Shown here in pieces: positions 10,767 to 22,537 of a stretch of DNA of 64,000 bases. Made by a program: the position numbers and the translations under genes. The stretch is from contig JAJSPD010000071.1 of assembly GCA_021307315.1 (NCBI GenBank), forward strand, positions 62,001 to 126,000. Direction: 5' to 3'. Each line of letters begins with the position of its first letter. The first letter of the stretch is position 1. The DNA is from Bisporella sp. PMI_857 (taxonomy: Eukaryota > Ascomycota > Leotiomycetes > Helotiales > Helotiaceae). The notes beneath the pieces were generated by a model. It had not been told where the DNA came from and made no database searches. It was given only the letters and a program-made list of their open reading frames with translations.

Positions 10767-12039
10767 TTATAGAATTGCTTTTCTCAAGGAATACCATAGC
10801 GTTTATTTTGGAGACGGAGTCGAAAAAGGAAGGAGCATGGAAGCATTGGCAGGCAATTTTTTGTAACGGTTTCTATTCGTTTTCCAGCTTGATTTATAGC
10901 GACGCACAATATAGAGTTGTTCATATGCAAGAGCTTTTGTTCCTAGATCCAAACCTATGCAAGCTCAAACGTAAGTGTTCTCTTACGCGTGCATATTTCC
11001 ACTTACAATTAAGTCACTTGTAAGTGTCAACAACCGAGACGTCTCATAGTATCGTGGAGAAGGAATTGGACGTCATATATCATGCTATCATGTAAAATCT
11101 ACGCACTAACCCCAAGAGATCGCTCAATCACCAGTCTATATCTATCTCGTAGAACCACGATCCTCAAAAAACCACGCGCAGCCACCCAAGCATGGCTCTT
11201 TGCAAAGCCCTCCAAGGCGTTATTGTGCAACTGCCAACAATATCCCTTAAAGCTCAGCATCAGCTCTAGTCTTTTAAAACGAAACACGCGATATGGAACA
11301 TACCACGTTAGCCGGTTCCTCCCGATAATAGTTACCAGCCCTGTTAGCAGCGGGATGGAGCGTTCCCGTCTCGACATCCAACTATTCATCCCAGTCGACA
11401 AGTCCAAAAGCTACGCTTGGATTAACGGAAACATTCAATGCCCCCCACGCCACCACGGTTCCCTGGCGTCAAGGTCGTCCCGGCCGGATTACAAAAGATA
11501 TTATCTAGCGCCCTCGTAACAAGGAGGGTATGGTATCCGTAAGTTATTACGAATCTCGAAAGACGGATTGGAAGCGCCAAGGTGAGCTTCAAATGGGCGA
11601 ATTGGAGGACGGAACCGCAGGGTAAATCTTGCAAGGAGGCGGCTTTTGGTGATGAAGATTCCGCGTTTCCCAAGGTCCTTGAGGAAATATTCTATTTTGG
11701 AAACAAGACCTCTTCTAATTCGAGTATGCATTGTGCAATGTTCTGTGATACCGGACACGGTGAAATTTGGTCTTCAGAATACAAGGAAGTACAAAATGAA
11801 TAGCCGTGTAGAATAGAATATCATGAAGAGGGAGACAGTGAAATGGTAGAAAACTAGTATTGCACCATACAGAGAAAAACAGCATTTTGCGCAATGATGC
11901 TGCTCTCATGTGATATGAATAATAGATCGTTATATATCCTGTTCTTGTGAATTTAGATGTGTTAGCCATGACTAATTTGTACCTCTAATGTCTATAAATA
12001 CGTGTATCCGACTTAACGTCTATGGTATCTCAAGCATGC
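10767..12039. other. Intergenic between convergent genes, no gene seen
   Basis: Lies between the 3' ends of the synthetase and aminopeptidase genes. Several 70-145-codon frames overlap each other on both strands here, but none has protein-like composition or splice partners. Terminators of both genes presumably lie near the edges. Confidence 0.5.
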
Positions 12040-13961
12040 TCATCCCATCGTTTGATCAAACTCTGCATCTACCGCCTCGAAATTATCAAAGTAGCCAGCA
12101 AAGATCTTCACCCCCAGCCCAGGATCTTTGTCACCAATCGTAGCTCTAATACTGTGCATGCTCAACTGCGGAATACCGGCATCAATAGCTCGTACACCCA
12201 TAGCTGATGACAGCATTGGACCAACCGTTCCTCCACTGCGGCTATCATTGCGGATCGTAAATAATTGCAGTTTATTGTCGGATTTCTCTGCGATGCGAGT
12301 GAGAAGTGCAGTCGAAACACTATCAGTAGTCATGTGTCCGTTAGAGTCGGCAGCGATACAGAGTCCAACATTCAGACGTGGAGCGTGAGAAGATTCATAA
12401 GAGGCTGGGAAGTTGGGGTTAAAAGCGTGGGTGACATCGGCAGAAAGAAGGAAAGAGTTTGCGTAGGTCTGCGAGAGAAGGTTTGCGCCGCTGAGCGTTC
12501 CCGATGGAGCAAAGGATTCGGTGATACGCTCGATGACGCTTGGGAGGAAGTTCCCCCTCGCACCTTGACGCAGCAAACTTCCAATCTCTTCGTCATCAAA
12601 TACGCCGACAAGCTTAACGATGCCATCTCCTTCAACTGGATCGGCAGCAGACGCGAGCAAACCCTCAACTGCGGCCCACGAGCAGACCTTATCATCTATT
12701 CTACCAGCGGATATGAGTTCCTTATCCAGGCCAATGGTCTGAGCTGGAGCGGTATCGAAAAGTTCTAATTCCCAGTTGATGATTGAAGAATAGTCAGTAA
12801 TTGACAACTCCCCGGCGATAGCCTTCACGAGTTTTGGAGGCTGTGTTGCAGCAAAGGAGCCGACTTCACCAAGAGTCAGATTGGCAAAGTCTTCAGCCGC
12901 CGATGATGCGTCGGAGGAATCAAGGCCAATGATAGGAACCATCTGTGTCTCTTTATTAGATTGTCCCATCATCCCAACACCAAAGTGAGGAGCAAGTGTC
13001 GGTATTTTCGCAATTGGCCAGCCAAGCTTTACAAGTTTCGAGGAAATCTTGCCCGTCTCATGATCCTTCACAATAACGCGGCCGCCTATGCCCAAGTCCC
13101 GATCCCACCATGTTGAGTTGAGGCCACCAGAGTACGGGGCAACTCCAAGTTGGACATAACCACCTGTGGTTTTCTTGTTCGATATGGGCTTCAGTCGTGC
13201 ACTCAAAGCATCCACGTGGCCCGCAGCCATCGCAACGCCATTCCCACTCTTGTATGCGTCGCCAACTGTGAACGCGATAAGGGCGGTGCCATTTCGTGAG
13301 GTGAAGTATTTGCCACCTTGAGTGAGTTCATCGTTCCATGTCTTGCGTTCTGAAAGCTGCAAACAAATTAGCGACATCAGGCAGCAGACATCTGTGGCTA
13401 TACCTTCTTGAATCCGGCTTTTGTCAACCTGTCCTCAAATGCAGCAACGGCGTGCCAGACGGTTGGGTTCTCTGTCATAAATTGAATGAAAGGTTCAGTG
13501 TATGCTTCCGGACTTTTGAGCTTATTCTCCCCTCCTAGAACTGTGGGAATGGATGGCGGAACAAAGCTTCGGTAGCCTCCAGCCTTTTGACGCTCCAAGT
13601 AGTTCTCATATAAGCTTAACCCGGGCGCTTTTCTCTGCGCAGATCCGGATTCAAGGGAAACATTTGAACCCCACGTTGAGTTCCGGGTTTGCGCAAGATA
13701 CGTATAGTAGTCTGTCTCTGTGGCTTCATCGTGCGCCATCGTAGCTGGAACTGGGGAACCGTGGCTCTGCGCATTTGTCGGAAACGCTCTTGATCGTACA
13801 GCTCCCTCGGGACCATTGTAGCTCATAGGCACGAAAGGCAAATGTTGCTCACTCGCCCACGAACGAAGATGTCCTGTTCGGTCAGCTGTGCTGCCTTGGG
13901 GAGCAGCATTAGACATCTTTGCCTGCAGGTTAGAAGATTTACTCTTCAAGTTCTTAACCAT
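12040..13961 (-). CDS. LAP4: Vacuolar aminopeptidase I, M18 metallopeptidase
   Basis: Two exons (13404-13961, 12040-13356) joined at a 47-nt phase-0 intron: AGFKK then LSERKTW, giving 624 aa. M18 hallmarks: AAGHVDALSARLKP (His-x-Asp metal/catalytic pair), APYSGGLNSTWWDRDLGIGG, VFDDEEIGSLLRQGA (Glu-Glu, catalytic base and metal ligand), SADVTHAFNPNFP and IRNDSRSGGTVGP with LSMHSIRATIGDKD at the C terminus. The segments LAPHFG and VPIIGLD match yeast Ape1 more than the cytosolic aspartyl aminopeptidase. Ape1 is a dodecamer delivered by the Cvt/autophagy route. The N-terminal about 110 residues exceed yeast Ape1 (514 aa) and are low-complexity. The start is uncertain: ATGs at 13961, 13916 and further upstream at 14111 share the frame, so this extension may hold propeptide or 5' UTR. 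Confidence 0.93.
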
Positions 13962-14426
13962 CTTGGATATTGGGGCGACTTCAGTATAGTACAGAGAGGG
14001 TAGAGATGATAGGTGTTTTGGAGCTGTGTGAGCGCGGAAAGTGGAAGATCGGGGTGGAAGGTCAATTGGAGCTCTATTTAAATAGCTTGGCGAATGGTGA
14101 CGTCTTGGCAAGGTGTCGCATGAAGGAAACTGGATGGGAGAAGTACAAGAACAACAACTAAATGTTTTGCCTAAGGATGGCCGAATATACTATGCGGAGA
14201 AAACAAAGTAGCATATGTGTGGAAACACTGCGAGAGAAATGATATATTGATATGATCCGTAAGCTCAACGACGACATTCTCTAGCTAATCATAAATCAAA
14301 AAGAGAAAAGAATGGCCTAGATCCATCACAATGGATCTATTTCAGTTCTATCCATGTAAGTCTCGTAGACTATGTTACCTGTATCCGTTCGACATTGTAG
14401 CCTTGGCCTCTCAAGTCACCATGAGC
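13962..14426. other. Intergenic, aminopeptidase promoter and CipC 3' flank
   Basis: Contains the upstream part of the aminopeptidase gene (open frame continues to 14111) and the 3' flank of the CipC-like gene. Nothing else recognised. Confidence 0.4.
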
Positions 14427-15012
14427 TCAGTTTCGGTAGTTCTCGATCTCTCTTGGCGGCCCGTATTGGTTTCTAAAAGTATATATCAGCTCCTGCGGAC
14501 AGTTCCACATGAATGCTACCTACGGATCGTATTGATCTGCACCATGATTTTGAACGTAGTGCTGATCGTACAAGTTCTCTACTTGTTCTCTGGCATGGTG
14601 CTTAGCTCTTTCGCGGTCCACGAAGTCCAATCCTTTGGTTTCCGCAAGCTTGTCGACTTCCGCGCCAGCGAAACCCACAAGGAGTTCTTTGGCGAATTGG
14701 TGAGATACGGGCTTGCCTGCGTGTCACACATTAGCCAATAATCCTTGTGTCGGATTAGCATGGCAAATCTCTCACCTTCTGCACGTTGCCTGTCCTCGAA
14801 AACTTTGAACGCTGTGAAGGAAGCTGCTCCCGCTAGCACTTCGTGTCCGAAACTAGCCTGATGGTCACCCTGTTGAACGTCATTGTAGGCTCTCTCGGAT
14901 TCTCCTATATCTTGATTAGCATTGACTTTTCTTCCCGCCTTCGTTGTGTCCGAGAATCATCAGGGTGGAAGACGATAAGGCAGTGGAAAAGCTCACCCCA
15001 GCCGAAAACCAT
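14427..15012 (-). CDS. CipC-like protein, DUF3759
   Basis: Small gene rebuilt from four exons: 14997-15012, 14776-14904, 14524-14716, 14427-14472. It encodes 127 aa, the usual size of the CipC family (about 130). It begins MVFGWGESERAYNDVQ, continues with HQASFGHEVLAGAASFTAFK and GKPVSHQFAKELLVGFAGAE, then KGLDFVDRERAKHHA, and ends QYDPNQYGPPREIENYRN. The NPG-free YDPNQYGPP end is restored only when the third intron is removed, supporting the model. CipC was described as concanamycin-induced in Aspergillus nidulans and is often abundant in stressed or invasive hyphae. The molecular function is unknown. The first exon is only 16 nt, so a simple frame search misses the start. Confidence 0.9.
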
Positions 15013-16772
15013 TGTGTCTAATTGGTATTGGATTGCTGATGAATTCAAAGGATATAGAAGTATAGATTGTCGTCAAGAATACCAAAGCTGGTGTGATTGA
15101 GGTCGATGCTCGTAATCAAGCTTGTGTGGGCTCTGGAGGTATTTATCGTTTCAGCGGCCACCCCTCAGCTCCCATGACACAATAGGTATCGCCATGACCA
15201 TCACTAATGCGCTTATTTACCAGATTCGATAGCCATTGGCCGTTCATGGTGTCACGAATCCTTTCTTTACCTGAGCAGCTGAAGCCTTCCTACATTTCTC
15301 CTCACGCTAAGACCAATACGATGTACGCGCGTAGACGACAAAGCAGTCTCAACTTGCATCTTCATGCGACAAACTCTTATCCATGATTTAAGAGTTTCGG
15401 GGCCAGATGCGATTGGCGTCACAAAAGCCACTCAGCAACTCCACCTGGAAAGTCTCTCGTCAAACTTGGTTTCCACACCACCATGCATTCCTAGTCTTCC
15501 GCCTGGGAAGTTTATGACCCGAGCGAGAACGAATCTGTTGCCTGTGCCTGTGCCTGTCTCCAAATCGACCATCTCATGGATCATTTCGATTTGCTCTCGC
15601 CCCGAGTTGATTGCGTATAGGTATCATGAAGAGTCCTCAAGCCAAAGCCAGGCACAAACCCTAATCCGTGCTGCATCGCTACAGGATGTTTGGACCTGGC
15701 GATCGATACGCCATGGTTGGGAAAGAAGCTTCAGCCAAGCCGGGATACACTTCCTTGGCAATGCTTGTCTCCCTTTGTTTTCAGTCTGATCCATCCCACC
15801 ATCTCGGCATCCCGGCAACTTCGTTCACGTAGTATTTTCCCATTATGCTGGCCGGCATGAGTTTTGATTGGTATATGAACCCTTCATACGTCAGTGACCC
15901 TGCATATCAGGGGTTGCGATTACCCCTCAGCTGACGACAAAGATTTGACAAACATCTAAGTAGCCCCTATCTTTGTCAACTCTTTCATCCTAGATCTTTC
16001 CATCTTTTTATAGACATCTGGTTCTGTATCTTCTTAAAAGTACAAATTCTTGTAATAGACACACTCCATGTTGTGGCCAACTAGTACAAAACCTATTGCC
16101 TCATGCCATCTTCAAACTCGACAAAGACTCAATTTATGAGCGGGATCAGTGGTCAAGCTTCAAGTTTCGGCAAAGACCTATGAATCAGCCACGCACCTGT
16201 CGAGGTGCCTAACTTGGATAATACTTTTCGAATCAGCGAGTGGTACTTTCTTACGTCTTCGAGAAGAGAGCATCTTTAACCCACCACAATGGATCCTTAT
16301 GAGGCTGTAGCACCTGGGGCGACAGAGCAGAGCCACACATACCCAGAACCTATATCTTTTAGTCATGTCCTGAAACAACGTGTCTGAGCCCTCAGGGGTA
16401 TTTGTGCCTTGACAACCTGGCTGTAGGAGGCAATCCTCATGGCTTCTTCAACAATGCCCGCCATAGCACAAGTCTTGAGGAAATGAACGGATAGAGGCAA
16501 CTGGCTTTCTCAAATCAAGAATCAATATTTCTTCCCACTTCAGTGAGTCTCACTGGTGCTACAATCGTGTTTCACATGGCCGATCTGTGTACTTGCTCAT
16601 TTTACTTTTTGATTGCTCTTCGATGTTTTAGATATTCTTGAGGTCCCTAGGATAACAGACTCCATGGTGGGCAACTACCACCCATTCATCGCAGTGGATG
16701 CTCAGAATCAACCTTGCATCATCACATGTCCACACGAACCAACATTATCCTTCCCCGCTAACGATGATACAT
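15013..16772. other. Intergenic with possible decayed minus-strand coding remnant
   Basis: Mostly without genes. On the minus strand, short frames between about 15432 and 15860 look protein-like: MGKYYVNEVAGMPRWWDG, KEVYPGLAEASFPTMAYRS, and FVLARVINFPGGRLGMHGG in 15432-15620. They are interrupted by stops and I find no splice set that joins them. I do not recognise the family. The rest (15860-16770) shows nothing. Confidence 0.35.
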
Positions 16773-17352
16773 CTACGGACCCAAAAAGCTATCCAAATAG
16801 TCTCCCTTTCCAATCTGGACCCCCTTCACTCGGAGGATGGAATATCCAGTAGAGATGTGGAAATAGAAGTTTGGAAGGTTATGGTTGAGAAGGCCTTCCG
16901 TGACAGTAATCTCCTTGGATGCGCCTTCAGATGGCCTTGGACTACATCGTCAATCAGCACGAAACCTCTAATCCAATATTCTCTGCGAAAACTCACCGGT
17001 CAACCTTCTCATCTCCCCGCGCATTGGCTGTCTTGGCATCAACGGTTTTCAATAGTTCCAGGGTCTTCTGAATGCGCTTGCGGAGGTCCTCAATGGTCTT
17101 CTCATTGTTCTCGAAAGCCGCCGACTCGACGCCAGTTAGCCGGTTGACGCCAACTTGGGCAGCCTTGGAGGCGTTCTGGACTTGGAAGGCGAACGGAAGC
17201 TGGTCTTCGATTAGACGCCACTGGGGGATGGTGCTGACGTCGATGCCCTTCTCCTTGGCAAACTCTTCAGCCTTGGTGAGCAGGTGATCAAATGTCTTCA
17301 AGCCCTTGATGAAGGTAGGGACAGTTGCGTCGTAGAGGGTAAGTGCGGGCAT
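16773..17352 (-). CDS. DUF1993 family protein
   Basis: Two exons (16997-17352, 16773-16941) joined across a 55-nt intron in phase 2, giving 174 aa, the usual length for DUF1993. It starts MPALTLYDATVPTFIKGLKT, continues with the helical DHLLTKAEEFAKEKGID, QWRLIEDQLPFAFQVQNASKAA and ENNEKTIEDLRKRIQKTLE segments, and ends LPNFYFHISTGYSILRVKGV..GKGDYLDSFLG. The family has a DinB-like four-helix fold, and members are found in bacteria and fungi without a defined reaction. The protein has no signal peptide or membrane span, so it is probably cytosolic. Without removing the intron the protein would stop after VDR and lose the conserved FYFH end. Confidence 0.9.
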
Positions 17353-18251
17353 GGTAGTGGTTGTGATATTTTATGTGAAAATCGAGACGCGAAGAAGCAA
17401 TTATCAAGCAGAAAGGGCAATTAGTCAGTTAAGAGAGCGGGCGAGGTTGAGGTAGGTTTAAATTGATGCAAGACCTAACTCAGTACTTATAGTTTTGGTA
17501 TACCACGTGGTCTTGACTCCTTTGAAGGTGAATGGCGTGCTTTGAAGATGCTATTCCGTATCTTGGAGCACGATCGCGTATATATACCAACCTGCTTCTT
17601 CCAAGTTAGTTAGTCAAACTTGGCATGAATGACTAATTGTATTACACTATTCACCAGATTATTCGAGAAATTTTGAAGAGGCGGTCTGGTAACAAGCCGT
17701 GCAGATACAGTATATGTACGAGATCGGAATTGATGTCGGGGAAGTATGGCTGTATGGCAAACTGCGGCTCGGCCAAGAATGTCGTGCCCTCCTCGGGAGT
17801 TGTGGGGTAAGCTTTTTTTCACCCATTTGTCAGTCGCGCCATTTTCAGGCACATGGCATCATCCCGATGGAGGTCATGGTCATGTGATCTATTTCCTTCG
17901 ACTACATCGAAAATGTCCTGCAGCAGGAAGACGTCTTTAATAACGTATTTAAACATCTCAGCAAGAGATAATTGGACTGGCCTCAAGAAGAACCATCATT
18001 GTTGCCACCAGCGCTGTTGCCGCCGCCAACCATCCAGTATCACGCGTTTAGTACAAGGAATCACCTGAAGGCTCACTGCTCTTATATTTTTTTATAGAAC
18101 TTCAAGAATCAGCATCCACGTAGACCTTTTAGAGCAATTCATGTTCAAATGGAAGCATCTTCATTTTCAAAGCGTAGCTCTTTGAATTCTTGCATGTGTC
18201 TACACTGTTTTCCGCAAGTCCTCATAAACCACAAGTCAGGGCGACCACACC
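17353..18251. other. Intergenic, no gene seen
   Basis: Contains the promoter of the DUF1993 gene and the 3' flank of the basic coiled-coil gene. Overlapping 60-80-codon frames on both strands are not convincing. A CACGTG box at 17503 could be a transcription factor site, but that is speculative. Confidence 0.4.
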
Positions 18252-19115
18252 CTAGTATCTGGTCCAATCCAAGGTGAAGCATCCACAGCTTTCGGCCAAG
18301 CATGCGTAGCTGAAATGAACCTTCTTCGAACCCTTCGCCTTCAATCCCTGGACCTCCATCGCAGCTCGATGAGCATCCTGAACAGTCGTCAATTTCTCTT
18401 CCGCCTCCCTCAATGCCTCCGTCAACTTCTCAATCTCTAGCACCATAACCAGTGGCAAATCATCCTCATCATCATTTCCCTGCATCGCCTCCTCAATTTG
18501 GCATATCCTCTCCTCCAGCTCCACGATATCTCCATATAGATCCCCCGCCTGGGTTCGTAGAGTCTTAAGCGTGCCGGGACGTTTGAAGCGGGATGCGGTC
18601 GGGATACGATCTGCACGGCGGTACTCCTGGAAATCAGACTGCGTCAAAGCATTAGCTCCCTCCCCTCCTAAATCTCGCCCTTCTCCACGGTTTTGGAATA
18701 AACGAAAGGAAAGCCACGAACATAGATCTCGTACTCGTTCAGCCCGATCTCCTCTCCCAGCCTCACCCGCTCCGCCTTCTTGGGATTAGTCACGCCTGAC
18801 TCGTAGATCTCGCGCATTCTCCGGGTTTGTGCAGCCGTCCGGCGTACGAACGTGTCTTTGTAGCGTAGCTGGCCCGAAGGCTTCAATTTGGCTGGTTGTG
18901 AACCATAGATGGTACGCCGAGCACGGGCTTCGCGGAGAGGTTTGTGGGGTTTGGTAGCGGGATGGGGAGAGTGTGGAATAGGGGTGGGGGAGGACTTGAC
19001 GGGTGAGCGTTTCTGGGGTCTGTCAGTTTTCGAACGAGTTGGGATTATGAGATCGAGGTAGGGATAGGGTAGGGATCGGCCTTGCCTTGCGAAGTGAGCG
19101 ACGGGCTCGAACCAT
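18252..19115 (-). CDS. Basic coiled-coil protein of unknown function
   Basis: Three exons (19086-19115, 18689-19012, 18252-18638) give 246 aa. The first ten residues are MVRARRSLRK, then an Arg/Lys/Pro/Ser-rich segment (KRSPVKSSPTPIPHSPHP), a helical middle (RYKDTFVRRTAAQTRRMREI, EEIGLNEYEIYVRGFPFVYS), and an acidic coiled coil (LEERICQIEEA, LEIEKLTEALREAEEKLTT). The tail has several cysteines (CLAESCGCF). The basic N terminus suggests a nuclear or nucleic-acid role, by composition only. The first intron uses a GC donor (AAG|GCAAGG) with a CTGAC branch site before CCCCAG, and both exon phases are 0. The second donor (GTGGAG) is weak, so the middle junction is less certain. I do not recognise the family. 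Confidence 0.65.
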
Positions 19116-19926
19116 GGTGGAGATAAGTGTCTTGTTTGATTGTGGTGGTGTTGTTCCTTAGGTGTGGAACGAGAAAGTGAGGATATTCAACGTGGTGTCG
19201 ACATTTCCTCGATCTATGTGGAACAGACATGGCAGATCGGAGCGATAAGAAGGTGAATTGCCGGACTTATTGGGCTACAATATTCGATGATCGGAACGCT
19301 GATATGATCGTAAGGAATAACAACTTTTGTGATTTTCAGTCAAGATACTTAGCTATCACCTCCACTCACAAAAACAGCAAACTGTTACTTCATCGGTGTT
19401 CCACATAGTAAGGACGTTCATATAATTACAATGTCAAGCGTGTCATGAGCTTAAACGGAGAATGGGCGAATTAGCTATCTGCAGAGGTCTGTATAAACTA
19501 GACCCGTAGCAGTCTCTAGCTCTGCAATCGTCATCAAGATCACGCTAGGCCCAACCTTCTTTCGGCGAACTTTCCTTTTCCTTCTTGGATTCCGATTCTA
19601 TGGAGGTCGCAATGGAGAGATATATAAAGAAGCTTGAAAGCTTCTTAATACCCTCTCCAAAAGTGCCCAAGACTATGATTGCGAGACTGGAACAAGAAAC
19701 ATTCGAACCTCATTACTGTGGTCCTGATGAAGGAAGGTGTTTTAGCTAGAACATTCCCGAGAGCCATAACTCTTGTAGGGAGATGTGATCAGATCTGGAT
19801 GGAAAGGGTATGTCATTCTGAAGATCCTTTGTAAGGGCCGACAGCTATGTAGTATTTACAACGGAGAGTAAGAGCGAGGCGGCACCACTGCGTATCCAAC
19901 TCTAAACATAATCTAAGGATGTAGTC
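19116..19926. other. Intergenic, no gene seen
   Basis: Contains the promoter of the coiled-coil gene and the 3' flank of the truncated transporter. A 50-codon plus-strand frame near 19600 is the longest, without recognisable features. Confidence 0.4.
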
Positions 19927-20666
19927 TCAAGCCTTGACAAAAGCTCCACGCTGATATCCGACTCGGGCACCCACGACGAATAGCATTCCGAGAAGTTCTA
20001 CAAGTCCGGAGAATAGGGAGAGTCCAAGATAGTCGTATGCACCTAGGATCTTGCCGTTTATAGGTGGCCCTATAAGTCCTCTGTGTTTGTGTTAATTATT
20101 TGGGAAACGTGAAATGGTTGCGGAAGGCTCCTCACGCGATGGGAAATGAAGGTCATCAAACAGCCAACCACGACACCGCAGTCCTGAGGCTTTTTGATCA
20201 CAGTAGCACAAGCCACTTGAGGACTTGTGACGCCCTAGTACAGGTCAGCATGGGCCATTGAGCAGATGGTGCTATTTACCCCAGAACAGAAACCGTATGC
20301 CAGAGAAAGCATTGCAACCCCCGCTAAAGAAGTCGCTTTGACCCAGCAACAGCAGATAATGCCTGACGTGAACGCTGCTGCGGTCATCATGTTATATGAT
20401 CCGTATCTGTCAGCCAAAATCCCAGGAATAATGCAGCCGAAAAGGTTGGCGGCGTTGATAAGCGAGATCATGCAGAAGGAGATATTCGTATTGAGCCCTT
20501 GATGGACACTCCATGATGTGACGTAGAAAAATGGCGAGAAGAGACCGACATATGCGAAGAACATTCCAAGGGCAAGGAGGATGGTTACGAATGCCCAGAC
20601 GATACTCTGACAAATCTCCCAAAGTCCCGGAGGAGACATTATGACAAAGCCCCAAAAATTTCCCAT
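19927..20666 (-). pseudogene. 5'-truncated MFS (monocarboxylate-type) transporter fragment
   Basis: The frame 20235-20666 encodes membrane helices of the C-terminal half of a fungal MCT-like transporter: SIVWAFVTILLALGMFFAYV, SPFFYVTSWSV, NAANLFGCIIPGILADRYG (the loop motif D-R-x-G) and VAMLSLAYGFCSG. An intron beginning GTAAAT after FCSG and ending TACTAG restores GVTSPQVACATVIKKPQD, and the last helices read LIGPPINGKILGAYDYLGLS and LVELLGMLFVVGARVGYQRG before TGA at 19927. The GLIGPP part cannot be joined to the preceding MTFISH by any good splice, indicating a frameshift. The whole N-terminal half (helices 1-6) is absent, and the upstream DNA is AT-rich transposon-like sequence. I read it as a dead fragment. 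Confidence 0.7.
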
Positions 20667-22537
20667 CTCCCCTCCATATCACGGAGCATCTTTGATTTCA
20701 TAGATAGTGAACAATGGTTCATTACAAACAAAAGATGCATCACCGACAAACATGGGCTTTTCAAGGGCTGGAGTGTCCATGGGCTCTATGCGATGTCGCT
20801 GTGTTTTAGGCGTACTTTTCGTCCCAGGCCATTGTTCCTCCCTAGAAACCACTTCCTGGAATACATAGTAGTCCTGGTACCTCTGCCATAAGATTCCCCA
20901 TGGTCTCAGGACAACCAGGTGCCCTGGGACCCATGATTGTGACACCCTATTCTTAGTTTTTCTTTCCCTTGTGTTCCCTTTCTTTATCGCAAATATATAT
21001 ATATATTGGTTTGCTTGATACACAATCGGCAGAATTATCGCTTTTTGGATATTGTCTAAAAAAAGTACGGTTTTGTATAACAGTAAATTCTGTTAAACAA
21101 GTCTAGCGTTAAACGACAGTACTAAACTTAGCCTAGTAATAAACTTGCTATTTCTATTTGAACCAGCAATCGATTTTTATATAGCGATATTTTTGTCTTG
21201 CAGTTTCGAAACTTGCCGCTTTGTAAAATATTTATTTATCAAATTTTACAAGTATAGAATTATGCAGAAATTTTATGTTTTACTGTCAATTACCGAATTT
21301 GTTCAAATAGAAAGAGAGAGTCACGGAGCCTTCAGAGAGGATAGGGTAAACAAGTGTTAATTGCTGAAGGTTGTAGAACCTAATCTACAGAGCAAAATCT
21401 ATCTACTTATAGAGCTGTGATACTCAGACGTGAGTATCACATACGCAAGTAAACTCATCATCAAAAGCAAAAATACGTATGCATCTTGCGCAAGCATACC
21501 TACAACTTCCCTAATAGGCTAGGTATGATCCTTAGACCTAGCCTGTTCAACAGAATTCGAAAAAAATTGGCTCCTCCATTTTCACGAAGAATGCTAGCGT
21601 AATAATAAATTTTTGTCACGTTACGTTCCTATACATGCGATATATTAAATATTTGCTGCCAAAAAACATATTTCAACGCCGGTGTAGCCCTATAGAAATA
21701 ATCCTATAAGTCAGCTGTTCATATTTGATATTATGGTAAAAACGGCCTTATCACCATAAGACTTTAATCCCATAAAACTTACCGAATTACCTGTTGAATA
21801 GTTGAAGCAGCTCGCCTCTATTTAAAGCCATATCATGCAAAAGATATACATCTAAAAAAACAAAAGATACTGCACCCTATATTTTAATAAGTGTAAGAAT
21901 CTTCGCATATGACGTTAACACCCATCAGCCGTAAACTTCAATGTAGTAGCCCTTTGTCAATATACCAGTCTTTCATTATAGCAAGTCATTGACTTTACAA
22001 CTCCAGTACACAATTCAACGTCCTCCGTTGTCCAGTGTTATCTCTTGATGCCGTCTGCCGCGTCAAAAAGACAAAATAATCTCTACCTCCTTACGTTCAA
22101 AGGTCCCAAACCTCTTACTTGTACCTTACAAGAAGTACCTGTTTCGCTGCCGTTTCAATGATTTCCATCACGTGGCGATCCGACATCCACATGTGCTGCT
22201 TATTTTAATCACATGGTTTGCTTTGATACATAAAGATATATTATTTTTAGAACAAAAGCTTTCTCAAGACCGCTACGATCCTAGAACGCTCTTTATTTCA
22301 GAATACTAGTCACCGGTCGTGCTTTTAGTATTTTGCTTGCTAGTCCTAGAATAAATTTGATTGAAAGAGAAGGCTGGTCCTATGCTTGTAGCAGATATCC
22401 TCCGTCATGATCACATGACCACAATAGTCCAATACATACAGACGACACTGTTTCCTATTCAAACTACCACAATATACCCAACAAGCAAAAGCAAAGTCCA
22501 CAAAAAAAAAGGATAATTTCAAGTTACGACATGAGCC
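20667..22537. other. AT-rich, repeat-like intergenic block
   Basis: Base composition drops sharply and no frame looks coding. The block borders the truncated transporter and contains a perfect hairpin at 21417-21440. The composition is what RIP-mutated transposon debris looks like in ascomycetes, but I cannot name an element. Confidence 0.5.
21417..21440. repeat. Perfect 10-bp-stem hairpin
   Basis: The arms GTGATACTCA and TGAGTATCAC are exact reverse complements separated by GACG. Such a structure can mark the end of a transposable element, but no partner end was found. Confidence 0.85.

Noticed and set aside
11082..11519. 145-codon plus-strand frame
   Set aside because: Overlapped by equally long minus-strand frames, with basic low-information composition and no relatives.
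16613..17147. Plus-strand frames of 79 and 149 codons
   Set aside because: They lie opposite the two exons of the DUF1993 gene and are shadows of it.
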